NCBI RefSeq assembly: GCF_016495865.1
Contig: NZ_CP054706.1
Coordinates: 868,001 to 932,000, forward strand
DNA length: 64,000 nucleotides
Direction of reading: 5' to 3'
Source of the DNA: Salicibibacter cibi
Lineage (GTDB): Bacteria > Bacillota > Bacilli > Bacillales > Marinococcaceae
Shown: positions 21,914 through 30,872 of the stretch, one piece after another
Layout of the letters: each line of letters opens with the position of its first letter
Numbering within the stretch: the stretch's first letter is position 1
Made by a program: the position numbers and the translations under genes
Notes under the pieces: generated by a model
The model's input: only the letters and a program-made list of their open reading frames with translations
Databases searched by the model: none
Told to the model about the DNA's origin: nothing

Positions 21914-22626
21914 GCTCCCAAGATGCCGAAGATAAACTGAAGGTTCTCTTCCATTTGTTCTAAATCCTCCATGTCGATATCGAGAAGGATCGGCAGAGAC
22001 GCAAAAGCATTCATGAGCACGTGGGCAATGATGGGAACGATAATGCGTTTACTCCATACATACAGACCTGCGAATACGAAGCCGACGGCTGCATAGACGA
22101 GGATGTGCGTAAAATCCAAATGGATGGCGGAGAAAATAACAGAGCTAATCAATGCCGCCCAAAAGAAATTCATTTTTCGATAGAGATGCCCAAAAATCGC
22201 CTGTCGGAAAACCAGCTCTTCAAGAATTGGCCCGATGATAACAATGGCTACGAGGAGCCAAATGTTTTCACTCATAATATCGAGCAACATTTGTGTGTTT
22301 TCCGATTCGACCGGGGCGTCGTATAACAATTGTTGAATTTGAAAAGCAATATTTTGTGCGAAAATCGCGGCGAATAATCCGCCAAAGCCCAATAATAACG
22401 ACCAACCGAAATGCATCGGCGGTTCGTTTCCGCGCACCGGATCTGTCTCTTTGCGGATTAAGAACCAAATGATAAGTAACCCGAGGGCAAAACTTGAAAC
22501 CGTCGAAATGGTGATAACATCACTAAATTCTAATCCGAGCGCATAGAGCGGAATGGCCAAAACGGCGCCAAATAGTTGGGCGACAAGCACAAATGTAATG
22601 ATTACAAACCAGTATCGTAAACTCAA
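21904..22626 (-). CDS. ydiL: CPBP family intramembrane metalloprotease (YdiL-like)
   Basis: 240 residues, about seven membrane helices. The CPBP/CAAX-protease motifs are intact: EELVFRQ (the EExxxR pair, about residue 141), FSAIHLDF with the catalytic His, and a last HVLMNAF with His/Asn. Bacterial members cleave or process membrane substrates; some handle bacteriocin immunity. The substrate here is unknown. It is transcribed away from groES and coupled to ydiK. Confidence 0.9.
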   Translation of the reverse strand: MSLRYWFVIITFVLVAQLFGAVLAIPLYALGLEFSDVITISTVSSFALGLLIIWFLIRKETDPVRGNEPPMHFGWSLLLGFGGLFAAIFAQNIAFQIQQLLYDAPVESENTQMLLDIMSENIWLLVAIVIIGPILEELVFRQAIFGHLYRKMNFFWAALISSVIFSAIHLDFTHILVYAAVGFVFAGLYVWSKRIIVPIIAHVLMNAFASLPILLDIDMEDLEQMEENLQFIFGILGAWM

Positions 22627-22750
22627 AAAGCACGACTCCTTTTATTCTTTTCTAACAATGACTGTACACATTGTATCACAGCCTGGCGGTGCACGCAGAA
22701 AATTCAACGTGCTGTCACATCACAAACATCAAAAAAATTTTCCGTAGGGC

Positions 22751-22779
22751 TTGCAAAAGAAGCATGAACCTTTTATTAT
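22751..22779 (+). promoter_or_regulatory. groESL sigma-A promoter
   Basis: TTGCAA (22751-22756), 17-bp spacer, TATTAT (22774-22779). The CIRCE element starts 12 bp downstream, so HrcA would block the early transcript. Confidence 0.8.
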
Positions 22780-22790
22780 TAGAAGTGGCG

Positions 22791-22817
22791 TTAGCACTCA
22801 AGCAAAACGAGTGCTAA
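22791..22817 (+). promoter_or_regulatory. CIRCE operator (HrcA binding site)
   Basis: Perfect consensus TTAGCACTC-N9-GAGTGCTAA. HrcA represses class I heat-shock genes through this element; hrcA itself is not in the window. Confidence 0.98.
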
Positions 22818-22899
22818 CAATAGACCAGAAACGTAAGTTTCGTTTTTGCAACCCGCAAAACGACACTTCACATTTCCATTTTAAAGGAGGGTGTTTTCC

Positions 22900-23184
22900 T
22901 TGTTGAAGCCATTGGGTGACCGAATTGTCATCGAGCAAGTGGAAGAAGAAGAACAAACTGCAAGCGGCATTGTACTTCCTGATTCCGCGAAGGAGAAACC
23001 GCAAGAAGGAAAAGTCATTGCTGTCGGAAATGGACGCGTGACCGAGAATGGAGAGAGAGTTGCTCCGGAAGTAAAAGAAGGCGACGCGATCATTTTCTCC
23101 AAATACGCGGGAACGGAAGTGAAATACAACGAAAAAGAATATCTGATTTTGCGAGAAAGTGATGTACTCGCGGTTGTTGGGTAA
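22900..23184 (+). CDS. groES: Co-chaperonin GroES
   Basis: 94 residues. The start is TTG 22900, 9 nt after AAAGGAGG, giving [13 protein letters not shown] as in homologues; the GTG at 22891 abuts the RBS. The mobile loop [19 protein letters not shown] segment (about 18-32) and [27 protein letters not shown] are typical. It caps the GroEL folding cage. First gene of the HrcA-controlled operon. Confidence 0.97.
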   Translation: MLKPLGDRIVIEQVEEEEQTASGIVLPDSAKEKPQEGKVIAVGNGRVTENGERVAPEVKEGDAIIFSKYAGTEVKYNEKEYLILRESDVLAVVG

Positions 23185-23197
23185 AGACGTTTCGTAG

Positions 23198-24883
<1,686 letters not shown>

Positions 24884-24977
24884 CGCAAAGCTACAACCCT
24901 TGATATAAAAGGGGTTTTACCGCCTAACCCTCACCCATGTTCATGTTTTTGTTCATGTTTTGAGCGTTATTGATTCA

Positions 24978-25025
24978 GAGAGGTCTTTCATCAAGTTTCC
25001 AAACTTGGTGGAGGCCTCTTTTTTA
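24978..25025 (+). terminator. groESL terminator
   Basis: Long stem with the outer arms AGAGG.C and G.CCTCT and inner CATCAAGTTT / AAACTTGGTG, ending in TTTTTTT. A weaker AACCC...GGGGTTTT hairpin sits at 24895-24918. Confidence 0.85.
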
Positions 25026-25332
25026 TGATTCTTGGTCATGTGGGCTCAAACTGAAAAGATATAAAATGTTATTGTGAAGAACTTTTATTCCTGTATAATG
25101 AAGAGCAGATAGAACTTTAGACTTACCTTTCAAATTGATATTATAGTTAATCTCTTCATAAACGGATTAGAGGCTCAATTGGACTTCATGCTTGCGATAG
25201 TTTTATTGAAGGAAAAGTATCGATAGAGGAATTGTATACGGAGCCAGTGCTGATAAGGAGGGCGAGTTGATCATGCACAAAGAGTTAACCCAAATTCAAC
25301 CACTATTTTACTTTAGGAAGGGAGGAATTTCG

Positions 25333-25381
25333 TCATATATGGCATGAATTTTTTCACAAAAAAACTCATATATGATATGAT
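25333..25381 (+). promoter_or_regulatory. Promoter and candidate operators of the toxin-antitoxin pair
   Basis: TCATATATGGCATGA (25333-25347) and TCATATATGATATGA (25366-25380) are near-identical 15-mers 33 bp apart, the second containing the perfect palindrome TCATATATGA. A promoter TTCACA (25353-25358)-17-TATGAT (25376-25381) overlaps the second copy. This fits autorepression by the antitoxin. The gap between the groESL terminator and this site (25026-25332) holds no supported gene. Confidence 0.5.
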
Positions 25382-25383
25382 GT

Positions 25384-25893
25384 ATGGAGAGCATAAATAA
25401 AAAGAAAGCAACTGTTATTTCATTTCCGAATGAGTACGGGAAAGATCAGTTCAGCCCATTCTTAAAAAAACTAAGGAAAGAAAGTCAATTTGATAAGAAG
25501 GCAGACGTTCGATTTGGGTTTTTATTAAAAGCGCTTGATTACATGCAGTATGTAAACTTTAACGATTTGCCAACGGTGGCTGATAAACCTTTTTTTGCGC
25601 AATTTGAAATAAAAATCGGGGAAGAAATTTATCAACAAACATTTGAACTCATTAAACCGTTAAACAAGAGAGGTATATATGAATTACGAATTAATATGAA
25701 GGGTTTTAATTGGCGGTTCAGAGGAATATTCTTCCCTTATAGTTATGACACTAGGCAGTTTTATTGTTTTATTTTTCCCTTTGAAAAAACATCAAACGTT
25801 ACTTTTAATGTAACGGATCATTTTAGGGATCGGGCTTATCGTATCTTGAACGATTTAGAGAAAAATCCAGAAAAATATCAAGAATATTTTTAG
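25384..25893 (+). CDS. RelE/HigB-type toxin (phage Gp49-like family)
   Basis: 169 residues. The C-terminal half (GIYELRINMKGFNWRFRG, then FPFEKTSNVTFN and RAYRILNDL) matches the Gp49-like/HigB ribosome-dependent mRNA interferase fold: an LR-x5-WR core, a beta sheet and a final helix. The N-terminal 80 residues are an extension not seen in short HigB toxins. There is no Shine-Dalgarno before ATG 25384 and the promoter abuts the start, so translation may be leaderless or from an unseen start. The toxin gene precedes the antitoxin gene, as in higBA systems. Confidence 0.8.
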   Translation: MESINKKKATVISFPNEYGKDQFSPFLKKLRKESQFDKKADVRFGFLLKALDYMQYVNFNDLPTVADKPFFAQFEIKIGEEIYQQTFELIKPLNKRGIYELRINMKGFNWRFRGIFFPYSYDTRQFYCFIFPFEKTSNVTFNVTDHFRDRAYRILNDLEKNPEKYQEYF

Positions 25894-25922
25894 AGGACCA
25901 ATTTTTTAAGGAGGTGGATAAT

Positions 25923-26210
25923 ATGGATCTCGTTAATTATGGCCACCGTGTAGTTAAGGATATACCAGAGTTGGATGACACATTTTTTAGCTTGTCATCT
26001 CATCTAGGGAAGTTAGTATTTGCGACGAGATTGGAGAAAAAACTGACACAGCTAGAGTTAGCTGATAAAGCAGAGGTATCTCCGAAAACCATTCACCGCA
26101 TCGAAGGTGGCGCAGGGGGAGTTACGGATACAACTTACGATAAAGTTTTTGATGTATTAGAGATATCTGGTGAAGAAATAGGGGAATATTTTTTACAAAA
26201 AAGCCATTAA
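25923..26210 (+). CDS. XRE-family antitoxin (HigA-like)
   Basis: 95 residues from ATG 25923, 8 nt after AAGGAGG; a GTG at 25914 overlaps the RBS. A helix-turn-helix of the XRE type is visible: LTQLELADKAEVSPKTIHRIEGG (about 43-65). The strong RBS against the toxin's lack of one fits excess antitoxin production. It should neutralise the upstream toxin and repress the operon through the TCATATATGA sites. A terminator follows at 26228. Confidence 0.85.
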   Translation: MDLVNYGHRVVKDIPELDDTFFSLSSHLGKLVFATRLEKKLTQLELADKAEVSPKTIHRIEGGAGGVTDTTYDKVFDVLEISGEEIGEYFLQKSH

Positions 26211-26227
26211 AAAAGAAGTTGTGCGGG

Positions 26228-26258
26228 CACCAACACTTATAGCGTGTTGGTGTTTTTT
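26228..26258 (+). terminator. Terminator of the toxin-antitoxin operon and intron target
   Basis: Perfect stem CACCAACAC / GTGTTGGTG (26228-26236 with 26244-26252) followed by TTTTTT. The group II intron begins 2 nt after the T tract. Confidence 0.92.
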
Positions 26259-26259
26259 G

Positions 26260-26990
26260 GTGTGCCCCGCAGCCATGCGATCTAAGTGGTTGAAGTCCAC
26301 TCGGTAACTTTCCCCTTTAAAGTGCCGTAGCCGGTGAAAAGCCCTCGTCCGGCATAGGGCAGGGTGGACAGGGTGTCTCCCGCAAGGGGGGATCTGAAAG
26401 GTCTACAGGCAAAGTCCAGCCCGGAACATGATGTGAACCAGAGGTGGCGGCACCCCTTACACGAAGAAAGGGAGGGAAAAGATTCACAAACGGTTACGTC
26501 CAGATTTAGGACAAGAGATCGGGGTATTGATGAAAGCAACGCTTCCCTACCGAAGTGTCGAATATTTGGATAATCGGATCAGCAGATACAGCATGAAAAT
26601 GGGGAAATGCGAGATTACAGGCATGGATCTGCCTGCCTCGGAAGTTCATTGCCATCATTACATGCCAAAGCAATTGGGTGGAACCGATCAATTCCATAAT
26701 TTGCGAATTGTTCATAAGGATGTACACCGTCTCATCCATCATACGGATGATGAAAAGGTGCGAATCCTTCTTCGTCAATATAAAATCAACGCATCGCAAT
26801 TAGAAAAGATCAACAGGTATCGAGAACAATGTAGATTACGAAGCATCGAGCAATCCTAATCACGGAAGTAACGAGGAACTTATGATCCAGTAATTTCGTT
26901 AGATGGAACGCGGAGTGCGGGGAAACTTGCACGCTCCGTGTGGAGCAGGGGAAAAGCTGGAGATAACTTCAAATGCTTACCTATTGCTGA
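26260..26990 (+). mobile_element. Group IIC intron, internally deleted
   Basis: The 5' end GTGTGCC lies directly behind a terminator hairpin, the known target type of class C introns. Domain V is at 26908-26941: exactly 34 nt, an 8-bp lower stem ACGCGGAG/CTCCGTGT, a 2-nt CG bulge and an upper stem TGCGGG-GAAA-CTTGCA with a GAAA tetraloop. A domain VI-like stem AGCAGG...CTATTGCT follows and the intron should end near 26990. Sequence before the ORF (GATCTGAAAGGTCTA, CCGGAACATGATGTGAACC) resembles domain I of such introns. At about 730 nt it is far shorter than the usual near-2-kb ORF-bearing copy, because most of the reverse-transcriptase ORF is missing. The 3' end is approximate. Confidence 0.85.
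26470..26859 (+). pseudogene. C-terminal fragment of group II intron reverse transcriptase (HNH domain)
   Basis: An open frame without a proper start encodes the end of a maturase: KIHKRLRPDLGQEIGVLMKA, then an HNH endonuclease-like domain with GKCEITGMDL, HCHHYMPKQLGGTDQFHNL and HKDVHRLIHH (two zinc/HNH half-sites). The reverse transcriptase and X domains, several hundred codons, are absent. The 5' side (CTTACACGAAGAAAGGGAGG) looks like the normal leader before the ORF, so a single internal deletion joined leader and C-terminus. An ATG at 26530 could still start an HNH-only product of about 109 residues. Confidence 0.85.
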
Positions 26991-27049
26991 CAATTGTGGA
27001 ATAACGATTGAACGATTATCCCGTAATTTTATAATAAGAAAGGGGTAAG

Positions 27050-27358
27050 ATGTTGAGGTTGCCTGTATGTTGGTCGTGTCAATACAAGTTTAAGTGGAGC
27101 GAACTTCTTTTTGTTATCGAGGGTAGAAAAACATGTCCATTATGTAGTGCAAAACAGTATGTGACCTCACACTCAAAATGGCTACAGGGGTGGGCTTTTA
27201 TCCCTTTGATACTTTTTTATTGGATTACAGTGATGTTTACACTCAATGTGTCTTTTCCTGTATATTTGGTTATTGGTTTGCTGTACTTCGGAGCTTACTG
27301 GTTTTTGATTCTTCCGTATCAATACGAATTTACAGATGAAAAACAGCAATTAGTTTAA
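27050..27358 (+). CDS. Small zinc-ribbon membrane protein (CXXC-20-CXXC type)
   Basis: 102 residues, ATG after AAAGGGGTAAG. N-terminal zinc ribbon: CWSC (8-11) and CPLC about 20 residues on, the pattern of the CXXC-20-CXXC putative zinc-finger family of bacilli. Two hydrophobic helices follow (GWAFIPLILFYWITVMFTL and VYLVIGLLYFGAYWFLIL), then a short charged tail. The zinc ribbon should be cytoplasmic. Function unknown. First of three small membrane-protein genes behind the intron. Confidence 0.75.
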   Translation: MLRLPVCWSCQYKFKWSELLFVIEGRKTCPLCSAKQYVTSHSKWLQGWAFIPLILFYWITVMFTLNVSFPVYLVIGLLYFGAYWFLILPYQYEFTDEKQQLV

Positions 27359-27410
27359 AATGAATCTTCTGTAATTGAGGCGCAAATCTGGAACAATGAA
27401 GGGAGATAAA

Positions 27411-27515
27411 ATGGGTATTATCGGTACTGCTAATATTGCTCTTTTGATTTTTGTATCCTTGATTAGTTTCATCATCTGGCTGGTTGTCCGATCAGGTAAA
27501 AAAACCAAATCGTGA
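27411..27515 (+). CDS. 34-residue single-TM peptide
   Basis: ATG 27411 follows GAAGGGAGAT by 5 nt. The product (starts MGIIGTANIALLIFV) is one hydrophobic helix followed by RSGKKTKS, a positive-inside tail. The stop TGA is separated by one base from the next ATG, suggesting coupling. The strong RBS and the coupling support it as a real small gene. Function unknown. Confidence 0.55.
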   Translation: MGIIGTANIALLIFVSLISFIIWLVVRSGKKTKS

Positions 27516-27516
27516 T

Positions 27517-27822
27517 ATGAAGGGGATCAATCTTCCGAAACGAAGCGCTATCCTTGAACAAGGGGAGAAGATTTTGGTTACAATTGGTTGGTCGTCAATT
27601 ATTCTGATACTTATTGTCACGTTGGTTGTATTCTTAGTCATGTGTAGAGGGAGGGGTAAATTGTTCTCAAACAGCAAATTATTGGATACATTAAGTGCTA
27701 TTGCTCTCGCCGTCCTTGCAGTACTTACAGGTGAGCTTATTACATTTATTATGTTGACCTTAATTTTGGTTCAGTTACACAACATACAGCAAACGATTGA
27801 AAAGAAGAATAGAATTACATAG
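27517..27822 (+). CDS. Hypothetical two-TM protein
   Basis: 101 residues from ATG 27517 (MKGINLPKRS). It has no RBS of its own and starts one base after the stop of the preceding 34-residue ORF, so re-initiation is likely. Two hydrophobic segments (SIILILIVTLVVFLVM and LSAIALAVLAVLTGELITFIML) surround a basic loop RGRGKLF. The C-terminal helix is HNIQQTIEKKNR. No family recognised. Confidence 0.6.
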   Translation: MKGINLPKRSAILEQGEKILVTIGWSSIILILIVTLVVFLVMCRGRGKLFSNSKLLDTLSAIALAVLAVLTGELITFIMLTLILVQLHNIQQTIEKKNRIT

Positions 27823-28115
27823 ACAAAACCTAAATATATTCTTCAATTATCGAGGCACTTTTCTGGAATACCAGGGATTGCGCTCTTTCTAAACAATAAT
27901 GCCATATTATTTAATAAGAGCTTGTGAAAATGGGGGATGATGAAAGGTGGAATAGGCAGTTTGGAGTGCTTTAGGCTTGGCTGGTGCTATGATTGGGAAG
28001 ACGATGAAGAAATTACAACAATTACAGATAAATCTTTTATTACAGAACTAACCAGCGAATTAGAAACAGTTTCTACTTCATCAACTGCTGCATTGGATAT
28101 TCCGAACTGTTTGGT

Positions 28116-28152
28116 TAGCCGCATTCTTTTAAAGAGTGCGGCTAGCTTTTTG
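28116..28152 (+). terminator. Intrinsic terminator
   Basis: Stem TAGCCGCATTCTTT / AAAGAGTGCGGCTA (13 of 14 paired) followed by GCTTTTTG, about 300 bp after the two-TM gene and just before the methyltransferase. The stretch 27823-28115 contains no ORF I can defend. Confidence 0.8.
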
Positions 28153-28211
28153 TGTTAAAATAAAGTTTGATGGTTCGATCACGATTGTTTGTTTCGTTAA
28201 AGGACCATTAA

Positions 28212-28976
28212 ATGAATAAGGTAATAGGAGATGTGTTGACGATAAAACAAAACAAATATGATAATCCAAATTTTTTTTCTGCGTACGAACAGATGCCTCG
28301 ATCAGTTAAAGGACTTGAGGGAGCTGGCGAATGGCATATATTAAAAGAACTTATACCAGATCTGAAAGATAAAAACGTACTCGATTTGGGTTGCGGTTTC
28401 GGTTGGCATTGCCTATATGCCCGTGAGCAGCAAGCGTGCTCTGTAATAGGTGTAGATATATCTGAAAAGATGATTCAAAGCGCTCGTGAAATGACAAAGG
28501 ATCCCTTCATTTCGTACATTAAAGCGCCAATTGAGGACATTGATTATTCAGACTCTCCATTTGACGTGGTCATCAGTTCTCTTGCTTTTCACTATATTAA
28601 GTCGTTTAAGTCAATCTGTGAAAAAGTTTATGATTCCCTAAAGCCTGGGGGAAGCTTTGTTTTTTCTGTTGAACATCCAATTTTTACTTCTCGAAAAGAA
28701 CAAGAATGGTATTATGATGACCAAAGGAATCGCCTGCATTGGCCAGTTGATAACTATCAAAAAGAAGGCGTACGTGAAACATCATTCTTAAATGAAAATG
28801 TTACAAAATACCATCGTACAATTTCAACTTATATAAATAATCTTATTGACACCCATTTTATTATAAAAGCAGTGAAAGAATCGTTTCCTTCTGATGAAAT
28901 GTCAAAAAATAATCCCCAAATGGAAGATGAAAATCGGAGGCCCATGTTCTTAATGATTTCAGCAAACAGGAAATGA
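28212..28976 (+). CDS. Class I SAM-dependent methyltransferase
   Basis: 254 residues, RBS AAAGGA 9 nt before ATG. The SAM-binding motif I is VLDLGCGFGWHCLYA (about 57-71), motif II IGVDISEKMI, then DVVISSLAFHYI and LKPGGSFVFSVEHP. The C-terminal third (RTISTYINNLIDTHF, ENRRPMFLMISA) resembles the Methyltransf_11-type enzymes of bacilli acting on small molecules. Substrate unknown. The stop overlaps an ATG (ATGA) of a broken small gene. Confidence 0.88.
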   Translation: MNKVIGDVLTIKQNKYDNPNFFSAYEQMPRSVKGLEGAGEWHILKELIPDLKDKNVLDLGCGFGWHCLYAREQQACSVIGVDISEKMIQSAREMTKDPFISYIKAPIEDIDYSDSPFDVVISSLAFHYIKSFKSICEKVYDSLKPGGSFVFSVEHPIFTSRKEQEWYYDDQRNRLHWPVDNYQKEGVRETSFLNENVTKYHRTISTYINNLIDTHFIIKAVKESFPSDEMSKNNPQMEDENRRPMFLMISANRK

Positions 28977-29250
28977 AGATCAAGATTAAAGCAGCGGAAA
29001 AAATGCAGGATGAATTTAAAGCATCCTATGTAGTGAGCACATCTATTTGGGCGATGATAGAAGGGATTTGGGCTATAAACAACAAACAATGCCACCTTCT
29101 GGCGCGGTTTGGGCACACATACAAGCGTTAACCATTCGTATGAATGATATGTATGAATTGCTTAATAATGTGTTCTTGGGAAACACAACTGTACGCATTG
29201 CTTCATTTAAAAAAATTAGCGAGTGGATTATAGCAAAATTAGAACAATGA
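28973..29250 (+). pseudogene. Possible frameshifted small gene
   Basis: ATG 28973 overlaps the methyltransferase stop and opens a 52-codon frame (KIKIKAAEKMQDEFKASYVV) ending at 29131. A second frame continues from about 29085 (MPPSGAVWAHIQALTIRMND, ending ISEWIIAKLEQ) to 29250. A -1 shift near 29085-29095 would give one helical protein of about 90 residues. No homologue recognised. It may be decayed or two chance frames. Confidence 0.35.
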
Positions 29251-29379
29251 AATAATGATCGTTCATTCTCAATGGAGAAGCTTTTTAAATGAGATGACTA
29301 AAAATGCCCTGATAACCCTTCTAATGCTTTCGAAGAAAAAACAAAGCTTATCCAAATCAAATCATACCGAAGAATAATC

Positions 29380-29404
29380 GCACCCATACTCGGGTGCTTT
29401 TTTT
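29380..29404 (+). terminator. Intrinsic terminator
   Basis: GCACCC-ATACTC-GGGTGC followed by TTTTTTT. Confidence 0.88.
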
Positions 29405-29544
29405 GTGTCCTGATTAACACGAGCCGGTGCTCGTTTGAACCAGGAGAGTTGTTTGTTTTTTGTACAAGTAGGTATATGCATTACAAGCAATGTACGATCT
29501 TACATAAAGTATTGTATGCCTCATTGAGAAAGGGGGTATGGAAA

Positions 29545-29742
29545 ATGTATAATAAGTGGGATGAACTCGTCTTTGGCGTTAACTTCGATGGTGATCGATA
29601 CAAGTGTAAATGCGAAAAAGAAAGAAGCAAACACGATCATTGTGGATGTAATAAGCGCCACGATCACTGTGGATGCAAGAAAAAAGACGACCACAAGCGC
29701 GAGCAAGAGTGCACAGTCAAGTTCTATTTTGATTGTGATTAA
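29545..29742 (+). CDS. Cys/His-rich small protein, probable metal binder
   Basis: 65 residues. ATG 29545 is 9 nt after AAAGGGGGT; longer in-frame starts lack an RBS. The centre repeats HDHCGC twice (SKHDHCGCNKRHDHCGC) after CKCEKE, and a last Cys pair (QECTVKFYFDCD) follows. The many Cys/His within about 35 residues, and Lys/Asp around them, suggest zinc binding or a cross-linked coat-type protein. It has its own terminator. Function unknown. Confidence 0.7.
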   Translation: MYNKWDELVFGVNFDGDRYKCKCEKERSKHDHCGCNKRHDHCGCKKKDDHKREQECTVKFYFDCD

Positions 29743-29772
29743 TTGGTAACCCTTCGTTGTCCCCCTTCAATG

Positions 29773-29804
29773 ATCCCTTGACAGATGTCAGGGGATTGTT
29801 TTTG
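29773..29804 (+). terminator. Terminator after the Cys/His-rich gene
   Basis: ATCCCTTGACA-GA-TGTCAGGGGAT (one G-T pair) followed by TGTTTTTG. Confidence 0.85.
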
Positions 29805-30002
29805 TGGAAAAAAGCACGAGCCAGTGCCCGTGCTAATATCCAATTGCTCACTGAAGTCTATAAATTACATTACCAGGTGTCTCTTGTGAGCTCCGTGACT
29901 TAATGTTACCTAGTGGCACGTTTCAAAAGTTCCTTCACGGCGTTAGACGGACAAAACCTTTGTTAAAAGCGCGATAAATTTAAAAAACAACAAAGCTACA
30001 CA

Positions 30003-30218
30003 ATGCAGTATGTGGTATCGGTGGAAGAGGAATCGTTGCAAGTGATATTAAAAGATCGAAATACCATCTTTTTCAATGAGACATTCACTGAAAATACAGA
30101 AGGAACGTTCACTTTCACTTCTGCAAACCGTCGCCATGAACTTCGATTCATCGGAAAAAAGTCAAGAGGAGAATGCCAGATTAAGTTTATCAAAAATGAT
30201 AGTGTCATGGCAGCTTAA
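30003..30218 (+). CDS. Hypothetical 71-residue protein
   Basis: An open frame with alternating hydrophobic and polar residues (VVSVEEESLQVILKD, GTFTFTSANRRHELRFIG), predicted to be mostly beta strand and soluble. No clear Shine-Dalgarno precedes the ATG, and no terminator follows closely. No family recognised. Composition looks protein-like, which is the main reason to keep it. Confidence 0.45.
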   Translation: MQYVVSVEEESLQVILKDRNTIFFNETFTENTEGTFTFTSANRRHELRFIGKKSRGECQIKFIKNDSVMAA

Positions 30219-30383
30219 TCTTTAGTATTTTATCCCAAAGTTCAAACAGAGCTAAACTGCTTGACTATTCCCGGAATAGGATGCGCAATTTTTTTTCATA
30301 AATAGGCCCAGACTGTGGGAGAATACCCTCCATACATTTATATGTTAAAATATATTGTAATTTTGTGAAAGGGTGTGTTCATA

Positions 30384-30818
30384 ATGACCGGAGTAGAAAT
30401 TGATATGGTTGTTACAGACAGCTTAAAAGCATTGGAATTATACGAAAAAATATTTGATGTCGAACGTGTTGAGGTTACAGATTTCCCCAAAGGTGAAAAT
30501 GAAGTCATTTTTAGTATATACGGCGTGAATTTTCACATGCTGGATGAAAATCCAACATTCGAATTGAAAGCACCAAACCCAGACGAGCCTAATACGATTT
30601 GGTTTAACATCACTGTTCCTGATATTGAGGAAACATTTTCAAAAGCGATTCGTGTTGGCTGCACGGAGGTACAACCGGTAACTGAGATTCCTGATTTCGG
30701 AGTATCAAACGCCATATTTAGCGACGCTTTCGGCTATATATGGATGCTTCATCAAGTTCACAAAGAAGTGAGTTTTGAGGAACGCATGCGACTTTTCGAG
30801 GAAAAAAGAGAGAATTAA
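30384..30818 (+). CDS. VOC superfamily protein (PhnB-like glyoxalase fold)
   Basis: 144 residues from ATG 30384, about 10 nt after GAAAGGG; a GTG at 30375 is too near that RBS. The two beta-alpha-beta-beta-beta modules of the VOC fold are visible: VVTDSLKALELYEKIFDVERVEV at the N-terminus and the second half starting at TIWFNITVPDIEETFSKA, ending DAFGYIWMLHQ, which matches the PhnB/3-demethylubiquinone methyltransferase-like group. Possible metal ligands are scattered; substrate unknown. Confidence 0.8.
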   Translation: MTGVEIDMVVTDSLKALELYEKIFDVERVEVTDFPKGENEVIFSIYGVNFHMLDENPTFELKAPNPDEPNTIWFNITVPDIEETFSKAIRVGCTEVQPVTEIPDFGVSNAIFSDAFGYIWMLHQVHKEVSFEERMRLFEEKREN

Positions 30819-30831
30819 ACGTTTAAAAGTG

Positions 30832-30862
30832 AACAAACATGACGCTTAGCGCCATGTTTGTT
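30832..30862. terminator. Bidirectional terminator between the VOC and MFS genes
   Basis: AACAAACATGACGC-TTA-GCGCCATGTTTGTT, 13 of 14 paired, between convergent genes that end at 30818 and 30873. Confidence 0.8.
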
Positions 30863-30872
30863 TGTATGAACG

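Noticed and set aside
25273..25347. 24-codon frame (MHKELTQIQPLFYF...) before the toxin gene
   Set aside because: It has GATAAGGAGGGCG upstream, but spacing is long and it ends in the operator region; too little to call.
27937..28158. A 73-codon frame (MMKGGIGSLECFRLG...)
   Set aside because: Its last third runs through the terminator hairpin at 28116-28152, no RBS fits, and another frame of the same DNA looks equally protein-like. Possibly a decayed gene.
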